Assembly: GCF_051414115.1 (NCBI RefSeq)
Contig: NZ_JBLKNZ010000001.1
Coordinates: 1,798,001 to 1,862,000 of the forward strand
Source of the DNA: Halovenus marina
GTDB lineage: Archaea > Halobacteriota > Halobacteria > Halobacteriales > Haloarculaceae
Length of the DNA: 64,000 bases
Direction of reading: 5' to 3'
Shown: piece after piece, positions 1 through 8,827 of the stretch
How the letters are laid out: every line of letters starts with the position of its first letter
Numbering within the stretch: position 1 is the first letter of the stretch
Notes under the pieces: generated by a model
The model's input: only the letters and a program-made list of their open reading frames with translations
What the model was told of the DNA's origin: nothing
The model's database searches: none
Position numbers and translations under genes: made by a program

Positions 1-1098
1 ACTCAGGATGACCTGAATGTTGGTTCGGATATTGTGGCGAAAGACCCGGTTGAGAACTTCGAGACGCTGTTGCTGTCGGACGTATTCGCTGATATCGTGG
101 AGCGTGATGATCTGTCCGGTCGGCCGGTCGTGTGTGTCAGTCAGTTCGTTGATCGAGATGTCGTAGACACGCGTTCCGTCCGTAGAATGAAACACGGTAC
201 GCCCGGAGTGAGATTGCTCACTCCGGATGTTCTCGAACTGGGGGATCACCGATTCGACCGGACTGCCGAGTGTCGCTGATCCAACCGCCTGTGCCGCCTG
301 GTCGTTCATGTCGACGATATTGTTGCGCCGGTCGAGGACGATCAGCCCCTCCTGCATCCGACGGAACATCGACCGCCGCGCCGGTCGAATCGGCGTCGGA
401 CTCGTCCCGAGCAGTTGAAACCGCGTCAGCGCCCCCAGAAAGAGGACGGCAGAGAGTGAAAAGGCGACAGGTGTCGGGTCAATTCCGCCAGTGGGCAGGA
501 GTCCAAGCAAGTGAGTCACGTTGGTGACCCACGGGATAAACAGCCCGAGCAACAGCGCGAGACTCTGTCCGCGGAAGAGAAACACGTCACTGGAAACGAA
601 CTGCAACAACAGAATTGCACCCAGAATCCCAAGCAGGTACGTGTACGCCGCGATCACCCAGAACCAGATTCCGGGAGTTCGATCGAGGATCATCGATCCG
701 CCCTGTTCGACGAGCACTGAATCAGTGTACATCAGGTGATGGATGTCGTTTGTCAACCCAAAGCCGATAGTGAGAATCGGAACGACCGAAGCAACAAGGA
801 GATACCGGACTTCGAGATACTCGATGTATCCTGTATACGACAGACAGAAGAACAGCCACGCAACGGGGAGGATGGCAACTCCCAGCCAGGTGACGTCCGT
901 CCAGAAGATCTTCTCGGCCACGCCAGTCTCGTTGATCCGGAAAAAGAGCGTGGCTGACCACCAGCACTGACCAGCGAGCAGGACTGTCAACGAGACAGAG
1001 CCCGGTTCAGGGCGCTCGCGCCAGGCGATCAGCGCGCCAGTGAATCCGATAGCAATCGTCGCTATCAGAATAATCTGCATGACGAGTAGTGTGGACAT
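1..1098 (-). CDS. Membrane-bound sensor histidine kinase, N-terminal 366 residues (runs off the left edge)
   Basis: The frame is open from ATG at 1098 to the window edge. About residues 1-210 form a series of hydrophobic segments typical of the haloarchaeal histidine kinase 7TM sensor module. A PAS-like domain follows at about 228-330, ending in a THDISEYV-type linker. A histidine-kinase H-box, RVFRHNIRTNIQVI, comes last, with the likely phosphoacceptor at His355. The catalytic ATPase domain lies beyond base 1. The protein should sense a membrane-associated signal and autophosphorylate, but the signal cannot be read from the sequence. The start lies 15 bp beyond the stop of the upstream gene at 1114, so the kinase may be transcribed with the ParA pair. 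Confidence 0.85.
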   Translation of the reverse strand, partial: MSTLLVMQIILIATIAIGFTGALIAWRERPEPGSVSLTVLLAGQCWWSATLFFRINETGVAEKIFWTDVTWLGVAILPVAWLFFCLSYTGYIEYLEVRYLLVASVVPILTIGFGLTNDIHHLMYTDSVLVEQGGSMILDRTPGIWFWVIAAYTYLLGILGAILLLQFVSSDVFLFRGQSLALLLGLFIPWVTNVTHLLGLLPTGGIDPTPVAFSLSAVLFLGALTRFQLLGTSPTPIRPARRSMFRRMQEGLIVLDRRNNIVDMNDQAAQAVGSATLGSPVESVIPQFENIRSEQSHSGRTVFHSTDGTRVYDISINELTDTHDRPTGQIITLHDISEYVRQQQRLEVLNRVFRHNIRTNIQVILS

Positions 1099-1113
1099 GG
1101 TCTCGGACTGTGC

Positions 1114-1506
1114 TTATTCGTAGAAATCGTCTAGGTACGCCCGAATCTCAGAGATGTCCGCACCGTCCAAACTATCCAAACCATACTGGATGACCAGCGG
1201 GTAGAAGTGGCGATTTTTCTCGAACTCCTCGTCGTACTCGAACTCGTACTCGGCTTTCAGGACGTTGTACAGTCGGCGGAGTTCGCGGACCTGGGCGTCT
1301 GGGAGATACATGTACGTTCCCGTCTGCGTTTCCTTGATCGGGGTATGCTCCGTATCCGAGGAGTCAGCCGTCACATCCGCAGAATCTGCGTCGGTGATCT
1401 CACCGCTGGACGAGTCGGGCGGTTGCTCGTTCGAGGTGGGATGGCTCTCTGACTGTTCAGTGGACCGTTTGCGGCGTTTTCGGAGTCGTTCTGATCGGTC
1501 GTCCAT
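1114..1506 (-). CDS. Small acidic protein encoded directly downstream of parA
   Basis: This 130-residue protein has two parts. Residues 1-65 are low-complexity, rich in Ser, Asp, Glu and Arg. The compact C-terminal half contains TYMYLPDAQVRELRRLYN and a DEEFEKNRHFYPLVIQYGLD segment. Its ATG shares one base with the parA stop (TAATG), so the two are translationally coupled. I recognise the C-terminal pattern as one found beside ParA-type ATPases in haloarchaea, but no function is established. By position it could be the ParB-like or adaptor partner of the ATPase. No ParB nuclease or helix-turn-helix motif is visible. Confidence 0.75.
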   Translation of the reverse strand: MDDRSERLRKRRKRSTEQSESHPTSNEQPPDSSSGEITDADSADVTADSSDTEHTPIKETQTGTYMYLPDAQVRELRRLYNVLKAEYEFEYDEEFEKNRHFYPLVIQYGLDSLDGADISEIRAYLDDFYE

Positions 1507-2300
1507 TAGACGTGAACCTCCGTTCGTTGAAACTGATCGGCTAGCTGTGCAGCAATATCCTCAAACATCGGGAGTTGATCGCAGTTGGGGTCTTCCTCGA
1601 ACAGGCTGACGCCGTTGCTGAGCGCCCGCTGGATGCTCGCCCGTTCGCGAACCTGCCAGACCGGTGTGTCGTCGAAGGCGTCTTCGATCCAGGCGATCAT
1701 CTCCTGTGCCTGAGTCTTTCTGACGTCGATTCGGTTGATGATCACGCCACAGTCCTGAATCTCGATGCCGTAGTCTGTCTCGAGCGCGCCGATGTGGTCG
1801 TACAGCAGTTCGAAGGCACGCTTGCTCGTCGTCTCCGCCAGCGCGGGGATAAGTGTATTCTGTGCCGCATAGAGCGCGTTATCCATAAGATTGCCGAGAA
1901 ACGGAGGGCAGTCGATGAGGACGTAGTCGTACTCGTCTTCGACGTGTTCGAGTACCAGATCGAGTTGCTGTCCCGACCGACGCGACAGCGTCAGTTCCGG
2001 TTCGATGGCCGTCATGTCGATATTCGAAGGAATAAGATCCATCTCCCGGTGCTCCCGGACGATATCGGTGATTCGCTCGCGCTGTTCTGCGTCACTCAGT
2101 ACGTCAAAGAGCGAGGGGGGATCCTCGTCGTATGCCTCCCGCATCCCGAGATTCTCGGTTGCGTTTCCCTGTGGGTCCAGATCGACGAACAACACGTCCG
2201 ATCCCTGTCGGTTGAGGGCACCAGCAATATTTATCGCGATAGCAGTCTTTCCAACACCTCCTTTCTGATTACTGATTGCCAGCCTCACTGGCTTTTCCAT
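1506..2300 (-). CDS. parA: ParA/MinD-family partition-type ATPase
   Basis: This is a Walker-type ATPase that could segregate a replicon or position a cellular cargo. The deviant Walker A motif NQKGGVGKT begins about residue 11. It is followed by FVDLDPQGNATENLG (A' box) and YVLIDCPPFLG (Walker B). The length, 264 residues, fits the family. I chose Met8 of the longest frame: a TATA-like element (TTATTTAT on the minus strand, about 2327-2334) puts a leaderless start close to 2300. The gene is coupled to the small acidic protein at 1114-1506. No replication initiator or obvious centromere repeats are seen nearby, so an orphan or chromosomal role is as likely as plasmid partition. Confidence 0.92.
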   Translation of the reverse strand: MEKPVRLAISNQKGGVGKTAIAINIAGALNRQGSDVLFVDLDPQGNATENLGMREAYDEDPPSLFDVLSDAEQRERITDIVREHREMDLIPSNIDMTAIEPELTLSRRSGQQLDLVLEHVEDEYDYVLIDCPPFLGNLMDNALYAAQNTLIPALAETTSKRAFELLYDHIGALETDYGIEIQDCGVIINRIDVRKTQAQEMIAWIEDAFDDTPVWQVRERASIQRALSNGVSLFEEDPNCDQLPMFEDIAAQLADQFQRTEVHV

Positions 2301-2322
2301 ACAAACCATCCAAACGAACACG

Positions 2323-2336
2323 AAGATAAATAAGTT
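2323..2336 (-). promoter_or_regulatory. TATA-like element before parA
   Basis: On the minus strand the AT-rich run CTTATTTATC is centred about 30 bp before the chosen ATG at 2300. This is the usual spacing for a haloarchaeal leaderless promoter and supports the shorter ParA start. Confidence 0.5.
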
Positions 2337-2339
2337 CGT

Positions 2340-2640
2340 CAGACATCTGGCAGACGGTTGAGTGAAATAGAGTGGTCGAGTGAGACGATATCGGGAAATG
2401 ATTGGAGATCAGGTGTCACCGTTCGACGAGCGCAATAAAGGAAAACACGACGATAAACACAAGATTGTATCCAGATAGTAGTATCTGGCTGAAAGCTGTT
2501 CTGTGGCTCATCTCCAAAAAGGGGCACGGTCAACAAACTGTTGACGCAGGTCGAAATCGGCGTCCGCTCATCGAGTTTGGTGAATCAACGCTTCGATCCG
2601 TTCTAGACACGTCTCGAAATACAGTTCCTCCGAAACGCAT
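2340..2640. other. Intergenic stretch with no supportable gene
   Basis: About 300 bases between the parA promoter and a doubtful small ORF. Short frames exist on both strands, but none shows a recognisable domain or a consistent start signal. Together with the broken gene that follows, the region looks degraded. Confidence 0.5.
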
Positions 2641-2877
2641 ATGGAGTATTCGTCAGAGGAACACAGCCAAAGCTGGCTCTTCGTACTCGGTGTCCTGTTC
2701 TACATGTTTGGATTGTTTTTGTTCGGAACCGGCCGCGAACTCGCAACCGAGAACAAGCTCGTGGTTTCCCCTGATTGGTACACACGAGTTCAACGGACGG
2801 ATCACCAGTCGCTGACTCAGGAATATCCGTCTGTTCGTTATCTATTTACGGTGTGCATAAAACATGAAACCTACTGA
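2641..2877 (+). CDS. Doubtful 78-residue ORF with one membrane segment, possibly a gene remnant
   Basis: The reading frame encodes one clear hydrophobic stretch (WLFVLGVLFYMFGLFLFG, about residues 12-29) followed by a hydrophilic tail. Beyond one transmembrane helix I recognise no family. It sits immediately before a DUF5305-type pseudogene and may be the tail of another decayed membrane protein from the same cluster. The base composition is less GC-rich than the flanking genes. Low confidence that it is expressed. Confidence 0.25.
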   Translation: MEYSSEEHSQSWLFVLGVLFYMFGLFLFGTGRELATENKLVVSPDWYTRVQRTDHQSLTQEYPSVRYLFTVCIKHETY

Positions 2878-2879
2878 GG

Positions 2880-3941
2880 TCTACCCGGCCACGACAAGTT
2901 TCCCTGTTCATTTCAGAGAACAGTGAATACATCATAGCCGGGTTCGTTGTACTGACACTATTTGGGGGGTTTCTCACATTTGAATCGTATCTCAGTCCCG
3001 GGACAGAGGTCGAACGAAGCGAAAAGGCAAGCTGGTCCTCGACTGCAGAGTTTACCCACCAGGCGACCGTCGTAAACCAGACGGCGGTGTTCGATGAGGG
3101 AGACGTGTTAACAAACCGCTCCGTGTATTTCGAGTCTGTCACACCGACGCTCGACAGTACGTTCCGGTACGAGTACGAAGCCACAGCAGGCGGAGAGCTA
3201 AATACGGCGACTGAACTTTCGGTCATTCTCCGCTCAGTCGACCAAAATGTAGAGTACTGGCGCACGGAGACCGAACTGGGAGCTGTCAGTAACGAGTCCG
3301 TCCAATCCGGGGAGGAAATTACGGTTCCATTCTCGATAAATATCACCCAACTCAACGAACAGATTGGGGAAATTGAGAGTCAACTGAGTGGATCGCTCGG
3401 GAATACATAAATTATTATCGAGTTACAGGTAGAACTCACGGGCACTCGCAACGATCTGCAGATAGCCGAGGAGAAGGAGTACCAGATGCAGATCGACACA
3501 CAGGGGAACGTCTACAGGGTGACGAATGGCGGCCCTGTTACGGACTCTGGCCAGCAGTTTGCACAGGAGACGAGTCAGAAACGCTATGGGCCGCTCTGGA
3601 CAGTCGGTGGCCCCGTCCTACTGTTCGTATCGGTGCTCGGGATCGGTGGAATCGTCATCGGGCGTCGAGAGGAAACATTCGAGATCTCGGACAGAGAACG
3701 GACGTGGATCCAGTATCGAGCAGAGCGGTCGGAGTTCGAGGAGTGGATCAGCCACGGCACGCTCCCTGCAGATGTCGACGAGCGGACCGTCGTGGAGGTC
3801 GACTCGCTCGAAGATCTGGTCGACGTGGCGATCGACTCGAACCGACGAGTCGTGGCGGATCAGTCCCGGAACAGCTACGTCGTGATTCTCGAAGAGACCA
3901 TATACAGATTCACTGCGCCGCCATCGCCCGGAAAAGCATAA
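2880..3941 (+). pseudogene. DUF5305-like membrane protein, disrupted by a start-region frameshift and an in-frame stop
   Basis: One frame encodes almost the whole of a haloarchaeal DUF5305-type protein. An N-terminal transmembrane helix (IIAGFVVLTLFGGFLTF) is followed by an extracellular region with SPGTEVERSEKASWSS, by YFESVTPTLDSTFRYEY, then by a second helix (PVLLFVSVLGIGGIVIG) and a cytoplasmic tail ending RFTAPPSPGKA. A TAA at 3408-3410 interrupts the frame, which then continues as IIIELQVELTGTRNDLQIAEE without shift into the rest of the protein. At the 5' end the only plausible ATG (2864) is in another frame and soon meets a stop. Two lesions therefore separate it from an intact gene. 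It might still make fragments from internal starts at 3087 and 3486. Confidence 0.75.
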
Positions 3942-4059
3942 CGCAGACTGTCAGAACGAATACCGCGCCACGACACCGTTGTGTGATCGATCAAACGGGA
4001 CAGAGAGAAACACGTCCCACAGTGGTTTTCGAGACGGTACGGGTCGGAGCGATACCGCG

Positions 4060-4359
4060 TCATTCGAGTCGGTCAGCGTCGATGCTGACACCCGGCGGAG
4101 TCACGATCAGAAAGCCGCGAAAGTGCATGAGTTCGCCCCCAGCGTCCTTGATCTGGCGTGCGAATCCGGCCGCGAGTTCGTTCAGGTCACCCTCGACGTT
4201 CAGCACGAGTATCGCGTTCGATTCGATGACCGAGAGCCACTCCTCGTCGGGCGTCGACCCATCGAGCACACCGAGCACGATACGGTCGCTGTCGACCGAT
4301 TCCCCCTCGTCGAGCTGGTCTTCGACCGACTGCAGATCCAGACCGTCGAAATCTCCCAT
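4060..4359 (-). CDS. Small conserved haloarchaeal protein (DUF5779-like)
   Basis: This 99-residue soluble protein contains LGVLDGSTPDEEW, LVLNVEGDLNELAAGFAR and HFRGFLIVTPPGVSID. I recognise the pattern as the haloarchaeal DUF5779 family, which is conserved but has no assigned function. The length matches full-length members. It lies about 60 bp downstream of grpE on the same strand and may be cotranscribed with it, though nothing in the protein itself indicates a chaperone role. Confidence 0.75.
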   Translation of the reverse strand: MGDFDGLDLQSVEDQLDEGESVDSDRIVLGVLDGSTPDEEWLSVIESNAILVLNVEGDLNELAAGFARQIKDAGGELMHFRGFLIVTPPGVSIDADRLE

Positions 4360-4420
4360 ATCTCATGCTTGGCCGACCGATACAAAAGTCTACTGACAGC
4401 CGAACAAATCTCGGCTCGGT

Positions 4421-5245
4421 CTACTCCTCAGATCCGCCACTGACGGTGACCTGCGCCGGGCGAAGCACCTTGCCAGCCATCTCGTAGCCAGTTCGGTGGA
4501 CGGACGCTATCGAGTCCGCGGGCTGGTCGGACTCGACCGTTGCGAGTACCTCGTGACGCTGCGGGTCGGTATCCTGCCCCGGTTCGGGTTCGATCCGCTC
4601 GACGTTCTCGCGGCGCAACTGCTCGTCGAACTGCTCGACTGTCGATTCGAGGCCGCTCCGGATGTCCGCACCTTCGTCTTGGTCGAGCGCCCGGTCGAGA
4701 TTGTCTCGCACGTCGAGGATGCGCTCGACGAAGTCCTCGGTCGCGCGCTGTTTCTCCTCTTCGAGGCGCTTTTGCTGGCGTTTCTTGTAGTTCTGGAAGT
4801 CGGCCTGTTTTCGCTTCAGCCGCGACTCGAAATCGTCGGCCCGCTCGCTCGTCTCGGCCAGGTCCGATTCGAGTCTGTCCCGTTCCCGACGAAGTGCTTC
4901 GATCACGCGGGCAGTCGTCTCCACCGACGCCGCGTCCACCCACTCCAGTACCTCCGCATCGACAGCCACGTCCTCGGGGTCGATGTCCGTCGAGACGCTG
5001 ACTCCTTCGGCGCTGTCGTCGGCATCGTTGTCGGTGTTTCGCGAGAGAATCGCATCGAGCGCCCGCTCCACGTCGTCTGGCTTCTCGGCGATTTCTTCGA
5101 GCGTTTCACGCTGTGGATCGGCTTCAGACTCGTCACTCGACTCATCACGTGCGTCTGTGTCTTCGGCGGTGGTCGCTCCCTCCGTTTCCTCGCGTGCGGA
5201 CTCGTCGTCGGCGGCCACGTCGGTGTCGCCGTCCTGCTCGGTCAT
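4421..5245 (-). CDS. grpE: Nucleotide exchange factor GrpE
   Basis: GrpE accelerates ADP release from DnaK in the Hsp70 folding cycle. The 274-residue protein begins with about 110 acidic, low-complexity residues. A long coiled coil with the signature QADFQNYKKRQQKRLEEEK follows, then the C-terminal beta domain with GYEMAGKVLRPAQVTVS. The acidic N-terminal extension is typical of halophilic versions. A TATA-like box (minus strand TTTATT, about 5268-5273) lies 26 bp before the ATG, suggesting a leaderless mRNA. dnaK and dnaJ, often close to grpE in haloarchaea, are not in this neighbourhood. Confidence 0.95.
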   Translation of the reverse strand: MTEQDGDTDVAADDESAREETEGATTAEDTDARDESSDESEADPQRETLEEIAEKPDDVERALDAILSRNTDNDADDSAEGVSVSTDIDPEDVAVDAEVLEWVDAASVETTARVIEALRRERDRLESDLAETSERADDFESRLKRKQADFQNYKKRQQKRLEEEKQRATEDFVERILDVRDNLDRALDQDEGADIRSGLESTVEQFDEQLRRENVERIEPEPGQDTDPQRHEVLATVESDQPADSIASVHRTGYEMAGKVLRPAQVTVSGGSEE

Positions 5246-5263
5246 ACACGATGCAAGCCCGCT

Positions 5264-5276
5264 CGTGAATAAAAAC
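5264..5276 (-). promoter_or_regulatory. TATA-like element before grpE
   Basis: The minus strand reads GTTTTTATTC about 26 bp before the grpE ATG at 5245, the expected position for a leaderless haloarchaeal promoter. Confidence 0.5.
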
Positions 5277-5354
5277 CAGTCGACACGGGTCGAGCGTCCC
5301 TGCCGAGCGGGTTCGCCTGCTGGGAATCTCGTCGCGTAACGTAGCGACCGGGAG

Positions 5355-6185
5355 TTACCCGAGCGATATGTCGAGATAGAGCATCACGATCGCACCGAAA
5401 ATCGTCCCCAGCGTTGCGATCCGTTCGTGTCCCCGTGTGTGGGTCTCCGGGACGATTTCGTCGCTGATGACAAACAACATCGCTCCGGCGGCAAATCCCA
5501 TCGCGTAGGGGAGCAACGCCGACACCGACTGGACAGCGTACGCACCGAGGATGGCAAGTGGGATCTCGACGAGTCCGGACCGAACCCCGACAAACGCCGC
5601 GTAGAACCGCCTGTCCAGACCAGCGTTGATCGCCGCCACAGACACCGCGAGTCCCTCCGGGATGTTCTGAATTCCGATGGCGAGCATCAGCGGGATGGCA
5701 GTCTCGAGGTCGCCGCTGCCGAATCCGACGCCGACAGCGAGTCCCTCTGGCATGTTGTGGAGCGTGATCGCCAGAATGAACAGCACGACGCCAGCGAGAC
5801 GCTCGTCGGCTACAGGAACGGTGTCGCTTGGATTCGCTGCATCGCTTCGGCGCTTCCCCGAGAGCAGATAGTGCGCATGTGGTACGAGCATGTCCGACCG
5901 ATCCAGAAACAGTGCGCCGAGGGCCATACCGATAAGTACCGGGAACGGACTTCCGCTCGGCGTATAGGTCTCGATACCGGGGATGATGAGACTCGTGAAA
6001 CTCGCTGCGAGCATCACGCCCGCGGCGAAACCAAGAGCACCGTCCAGAGCACGCTCTGATGGGTTCCGCCAGACGAATACGAGAGAGGCACCCAGAAGAT
6101 TGAGGGCGGCGATGACGAGTCCACCCACCAGTCCGTGGACGACTGGATTCGTTCCGAACAGTTTGGGAAATTGTTCAACGACCAT
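5355..6185 (-). CDS. ZIP-family divalent metal transporter
   Basis: A 276-residue multi-pass membrane protein of the ZIP (zinc/iron permease) family, likely importing Zn2+ or related divalent cations. Both family metal-site helices are visible: HNMPEGLAVGVGFG and the matching IQNIPEGLAVSVAAIN. Further hydrophobic segments lie on either side, and FVISDEIVPETHTRGHER is near the C-terminus. The start is set at Met13 of the longest frame (6185) because a GAGGAG ribosome-binding sequence (minus strand, 6191-6196) lies 5 nt before it and a TATA-like AATTAATC lies further upstream near 6236-6243. The longer frame would begin with TTG. The preferred metal cannot be read from sequence. Confidence 0.92.
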   Translation of the reverse strand: MVVEQFPKLFGTNPVVHGLVGGLVIAALNLLGASLVFVWRNPSERALDGALGFAAGVMLAASFTSLIIPGIETYTPSGSPFPVLIGMALGALFLDRSDMLVPHAHYLLSGKRRSDAANPSDTVPVADERLAGVVLFILAITLHNMPEGLAVGVGFGSGDLETAIPLMLAIGIQNIPEGLAVSVAAINAGLDRRFYAAFVGVRSGLVEIPLAILGAYAVQSVSALLPYAMGFAAGAMLFVISDEIVPETHTRGHERIATLGTIFGAIVMLYLDISLG

Positions 6186-6273
6186 GGGTACTCCTCGTGA
6201 ACACCTCGATCGATCGTACAACCCGTATCACTATGATTAATTGGACCGTACCGAACGCTCGATAGCAGATGCC

Positions 6274-7188
6274 CTACCCAAGTCGCGCGGTCGTCTCCTC
6301 ACCCAACTCCTCTATCTCGACCAACCCATCATCAGCCAGATCTGCAAGGAGGTCTCGAAGCCACTCGCGCCCGTACTCGCCGTCTGGCGTGTAGTCCACG
6401 CGAACTCTGTGTCCGAGGGTATCGAGACGCATCTCGCCGTGTTCACCGAGTGCCCCAATAATTCGCCCGCGCATCTGTCGCCTGCTCCCTTCAAAGTCTG
6501 GCTGTGTGGGTACGTCCGGAGCGGTGAAATCACCTGACTGGTACGCGTCACAGCACTCCCGCCAGGGACAACTCGCCTCGTCGCACCGCGGCGTCTTCCC
6601 ACAGGCGACGCCGCCCAGTTCCATGATGGCGTTGTTCCAGACGCGGGACTCGCCATCGGGCAGTAGTTTGCGGGCCACACGCTCGAAGGCGTCGTCGTCG
6701 TCCGGAACACCAAACGCGCGGTACAGCACCCGCTTGACGTTCGTGTCGACGACGGCGTCGCCGTTGTTGAACGCAAAGCTAGCGACCGCATTCGCCGTGT
6801 ATGGCCCCACGCCCATCAGGTCAGTGAGGTCATCGGGGTACCGGGGAAACTCCCCGTCGTATTCCTCCTCAATCTGGATCGCCGCTTCGTGGAGGTACTT
6901 CGCTCGATTGTTGTAGCCGAGGCTGTGGTCAGTCCAGAATGCCACCACCTCCCCGCGGTCGGCGTCCGCGAGAGTCGCCGTCGTCGGCCAGCGATCGACG
7001 AATGCCTCGAAGGCGGTAACGACCCGGGAGAGTTGCGTCTGCTGGCTCATCACCTCTGAGACGAGAATTTCGTATGGATCTGTGGTCTCGCGCCATGGAA
7101 ACGGGCGGTGGTCGTCGCGATACCACGCCACCAGTCGCTCTCTGACCGCTGGCACGTCGACGGCTTCGAGCGGGTCAGCATCACTCAT
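6274..7188 (-). CDS. mutY: A/G-specific adenine DNA glycosylase MutY
   Basis: MutY removes adenine mispaired with 8-oxoguanine. In this 304-residue protein the catalytic acid is in SEVMSQQTQ (Glu45). The helix-hairpin-helix is LMGVGPYTANAVASFAF (about 124-140), and the conserved aspartate is in VVDTNVKRVL (Asp148). A cysteine cluster for a [4Fe-4S] site lies at Cys196, 202, 207 and 212/213, with spacing slightly different from the enterobacterial enzyme. Past about residue 225 there is a small basic, winged-helix-like C-terminal segment rather than a clear NUDIX-type 8-oxoG recognition domain. It stands about 20 bp downstream of flpA on the same strand. Confidence 0.93.
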   Translation of the reverse strand: MSDADPLEAVDVPAVRERLVAWYRDDHRPFPWRETTDPYEILVSEVMSQQTQLSRVVTAFEAFVDRWPTTATLADADRGEVVAFWTDHSLGYNNRAKYLHEAAIQIEEEYDGEFPRYPDDLTDLMGVGPYTANAVASFAFNNGDAVVDTNVKRVLYRAFGVPDDDDAFERVARKLLPDGESRVWNNAIMELGGVACGKTPRCDEASCPWRECCDAYQSGDFTAPDVPTQPDFEGSRRQMRGRIIGALGEHGEMRLDTLGHRVRVDYTPDGEYGREWLRDLLADLADDGLVEIEELGEETTARLG

Positions 7189-7209
7189 CGTCGGCGGTAT
7201 CGACCTCGC

Positions 7210-7839
7210 TCATCGCTCGGGCGTTGCGACGACGGCGAGATGGTCGTCGTGATACGGTTCGAGTCGCTCGGTCGCCAGTATCTCGTAGCCGGATTCCAAC
7301 TCTGTGAGTAGCCGGTCGAACACGGCGTCTGGATCAGCGGTGACGTCCTCGCTTCGGGCCTTGAAAGCGGCGATCAGCCGTCCATCGTCTTCGAGAAAGA
7401 GCCGATTTGTGAGTGCCACGTCCGCCTGGCCGCGGGTTGCCACGTCCTGGACGACCACGTCGACCGGTTCCACGACGTGGGCGTAGGTCTCAGGTTCGCG
7501 GGCGTCCTTCAACAGGGGAAAGAGGTTCGGCCGCCCCTCTGCGACGCCGACCAGATCACGCATCGGACGGGGCGCAAACTCCACGGCGTAGGTCGGCCCT
7601 GCGAAGTCCGCGACGTGGCTCACCGTCGTCCCGCTTGCCGCGCCGAGATACAGAGCCCGTTCCTCACCGTCGAGACCGGTCTCGATGCCCTGCTCGATGG
7701 TCGCGCCGAGTTTCGAGCGGTGGGGGTTCCAGAGTCGCCACTCGCCGTCTGTCGGTTCGCCGTAGACTGGTTCCCCACGCGTCGCCAGCCCTGTCTGTCC
7801 ATCGACCGACCGCCGCTCGACGCCCGCGGGGAGTGTCAC
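7210..7839 (-). CDS. flpA: Fibrillarin-like 2'-O-methyltransferase
   Basis: The catalytic subunit of the C/D box RNP that 2'-O-methylates rRNA and tRNA. The 209-residue sequence has the SAM-binding motif ALYLGAASGTTVSHVAD, YAVEFAPRPMRDL and DVVVQDVATRGQADVAL, which are typical of archaeal fibrillarin. Its start overlaps the nop5 stop by 4 bp (ATGA), so the two subunits of one complex are translationally coupled. Confidence 0.96.
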   Translation of the reverse strand: MTLPAGVERRSVDGQTGLATRGEPVYGEPTDGEWRLWNPHRSKLGATIEQGIETGLDGEERALYLGAASGTTVSHVADFAGPTYAVEFAPRPMRDLVGVAEGRPNLFPLLKDAREPETYAHVVEPVDVVVQDVATRGQADVALTNRLFLEDDGRLIAAFKARSEDVTADPDAVFDRLLTELESGYEILATERLEPYHDDHLAVVATPER

Positions 7840-8681
7840 GTCTCATCACGAGCGCGGATACGCTCGATGCGTTCGTTCAGTTCGTCCTGTAGTTCCGACC
7901 GGAGGTCACCGCTGTAGTGGTCGATTCTGGCAGCGATTGTGAGTTTGCCAGCGAGCGCCCGGGCAGCAGATCCGCGGTGTTCGGGCGCGGTCGACCTGAC
8001 AGCCTCGTGGGTGTAGATGATCCCGTGTTTCGGGGACGGCGCGCCGCCACGAAGGTGGGCGAAGAGCGCGTCTTCGGCACCGAGCAGTTGCACGGTGCCG
8101 CTTGGCTGTTTCGCCAGTTCTTCGAGTCCGCCCGCAAGCGAGACGAGTCGTGCGGCCAGTTCCGGGCCCGCGAGCGCGGCGAGGTTCGGGGCCACCTCCG
8201 GCGCCAGTCGCTCGACGAATCGCTGTAACTCGTCGCCCTCCGCCTCGACGGCGAGCACCGTCTCGGCGAGTGACTGCACGCGCCGCCGGGCCGGGTCTGC
8301 CGTGTCGTCGTCGACGAGCGTCCGGAGATACTCGGTGTCGACCGCCGCGTCGCTGTCGTGTGTGCCCGCCCACTCAGCGACGCGCTCGGTGAGTTCGTTC
8401 GCCGTCCGTCGACAGTCGTCCATCGCACGGATGGCGTGGATCAGTTGTCGGTCGTCGGCCTGTTCGAGTTCGGCCGTGGCCTCGCGGGCCGCGTGACAGG
8501 TCACCTCGTGTAAGAGTTCGTAGTACTCCTCAGTACTGTCGACGACGCCCGACTCGACTGCCCGTTCGGGCCACACCGCTGGCTCCGTGGCGCGTCCCCG
8601 CTCGATGGCCGCACGTGTCGCCTCGCGGTCCGTGAGAGGGCAGCCAGCAAACCAAGCCGAGTCGTCCGCTCGCTCGCTCAT
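7836..8681 (-). CDS. nop5: Nop5/Nop56-type C/D box RNP scaffold
   Basis: This protein bridges L7Ae-bound C/D guide RNA and fibrillarin. The 281-residue protein has the Nop-domain signature APNLAALAGPELAARLVSLAGGLEELAKQ split around the RNA-binding surface, then GTVQLLGAEDALFAHLRGG and KHGIIYTHEAVRSTAPEHRG. It is shorter than eukaryotic Nop56 and lacks the lysine-rich tail, as in other archaea. It precedes flpA with a 4-bp overlap. Nothing unusual was seen. Confidence 0.96.
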   Translation of the reverse strand: MSERADDSAWFAGCPLTDREATRAAIERGRATEPAVWPERAVESGVVDSTEEYYELLHEVTCHAAREATAELEQADDRQLIHAIRAMDDCRRTANELTERVAEWAGTHDSDAAVDTEYLRTLVDDDTADPARRRVQSLAETVLAVEAEGDELQRFVERLAPEVAPNLAALAGPELAARLVSLAGGLEELAKQPSGTVQLLGAEDALFAHLRGGAPSPKHGIIYTHEAVRSTAPEHRGSAARALAGKLTIAARIDHYSGDLRSELQDELNERIERIRARDET

Positions 8682-8798
8682 ACCTCTCGTTCGATCCGGG
8701 GGCGTTTATCGGTTCGCACTGAGCGACAGTCGTGCCGGGCGATATTTTGTGCCTTCAAAGGAAATAGATAGCTGAAAGGGTCTGGATCGGCACCTTGC

Positions 8799-8807
8799 TT
8801 TAATATT
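8799..8807 (+). promoter_or_regulatory. TATA-like element before the acyl-CoA synthetase gene
   Basis: TTTAATATT is centred 25 bp before the ATG at 8828, which predicts a leaderless transcript. Confidence 0.55.
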
Positions 8808-8827
8808 GAGGATACGTATGTGGTTTT

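Noticed and set aside
1575..2333. 252-codon plus-strand frame across parA
   Set aside because: It is antisense to ParA, whose Walker motifs are clear.
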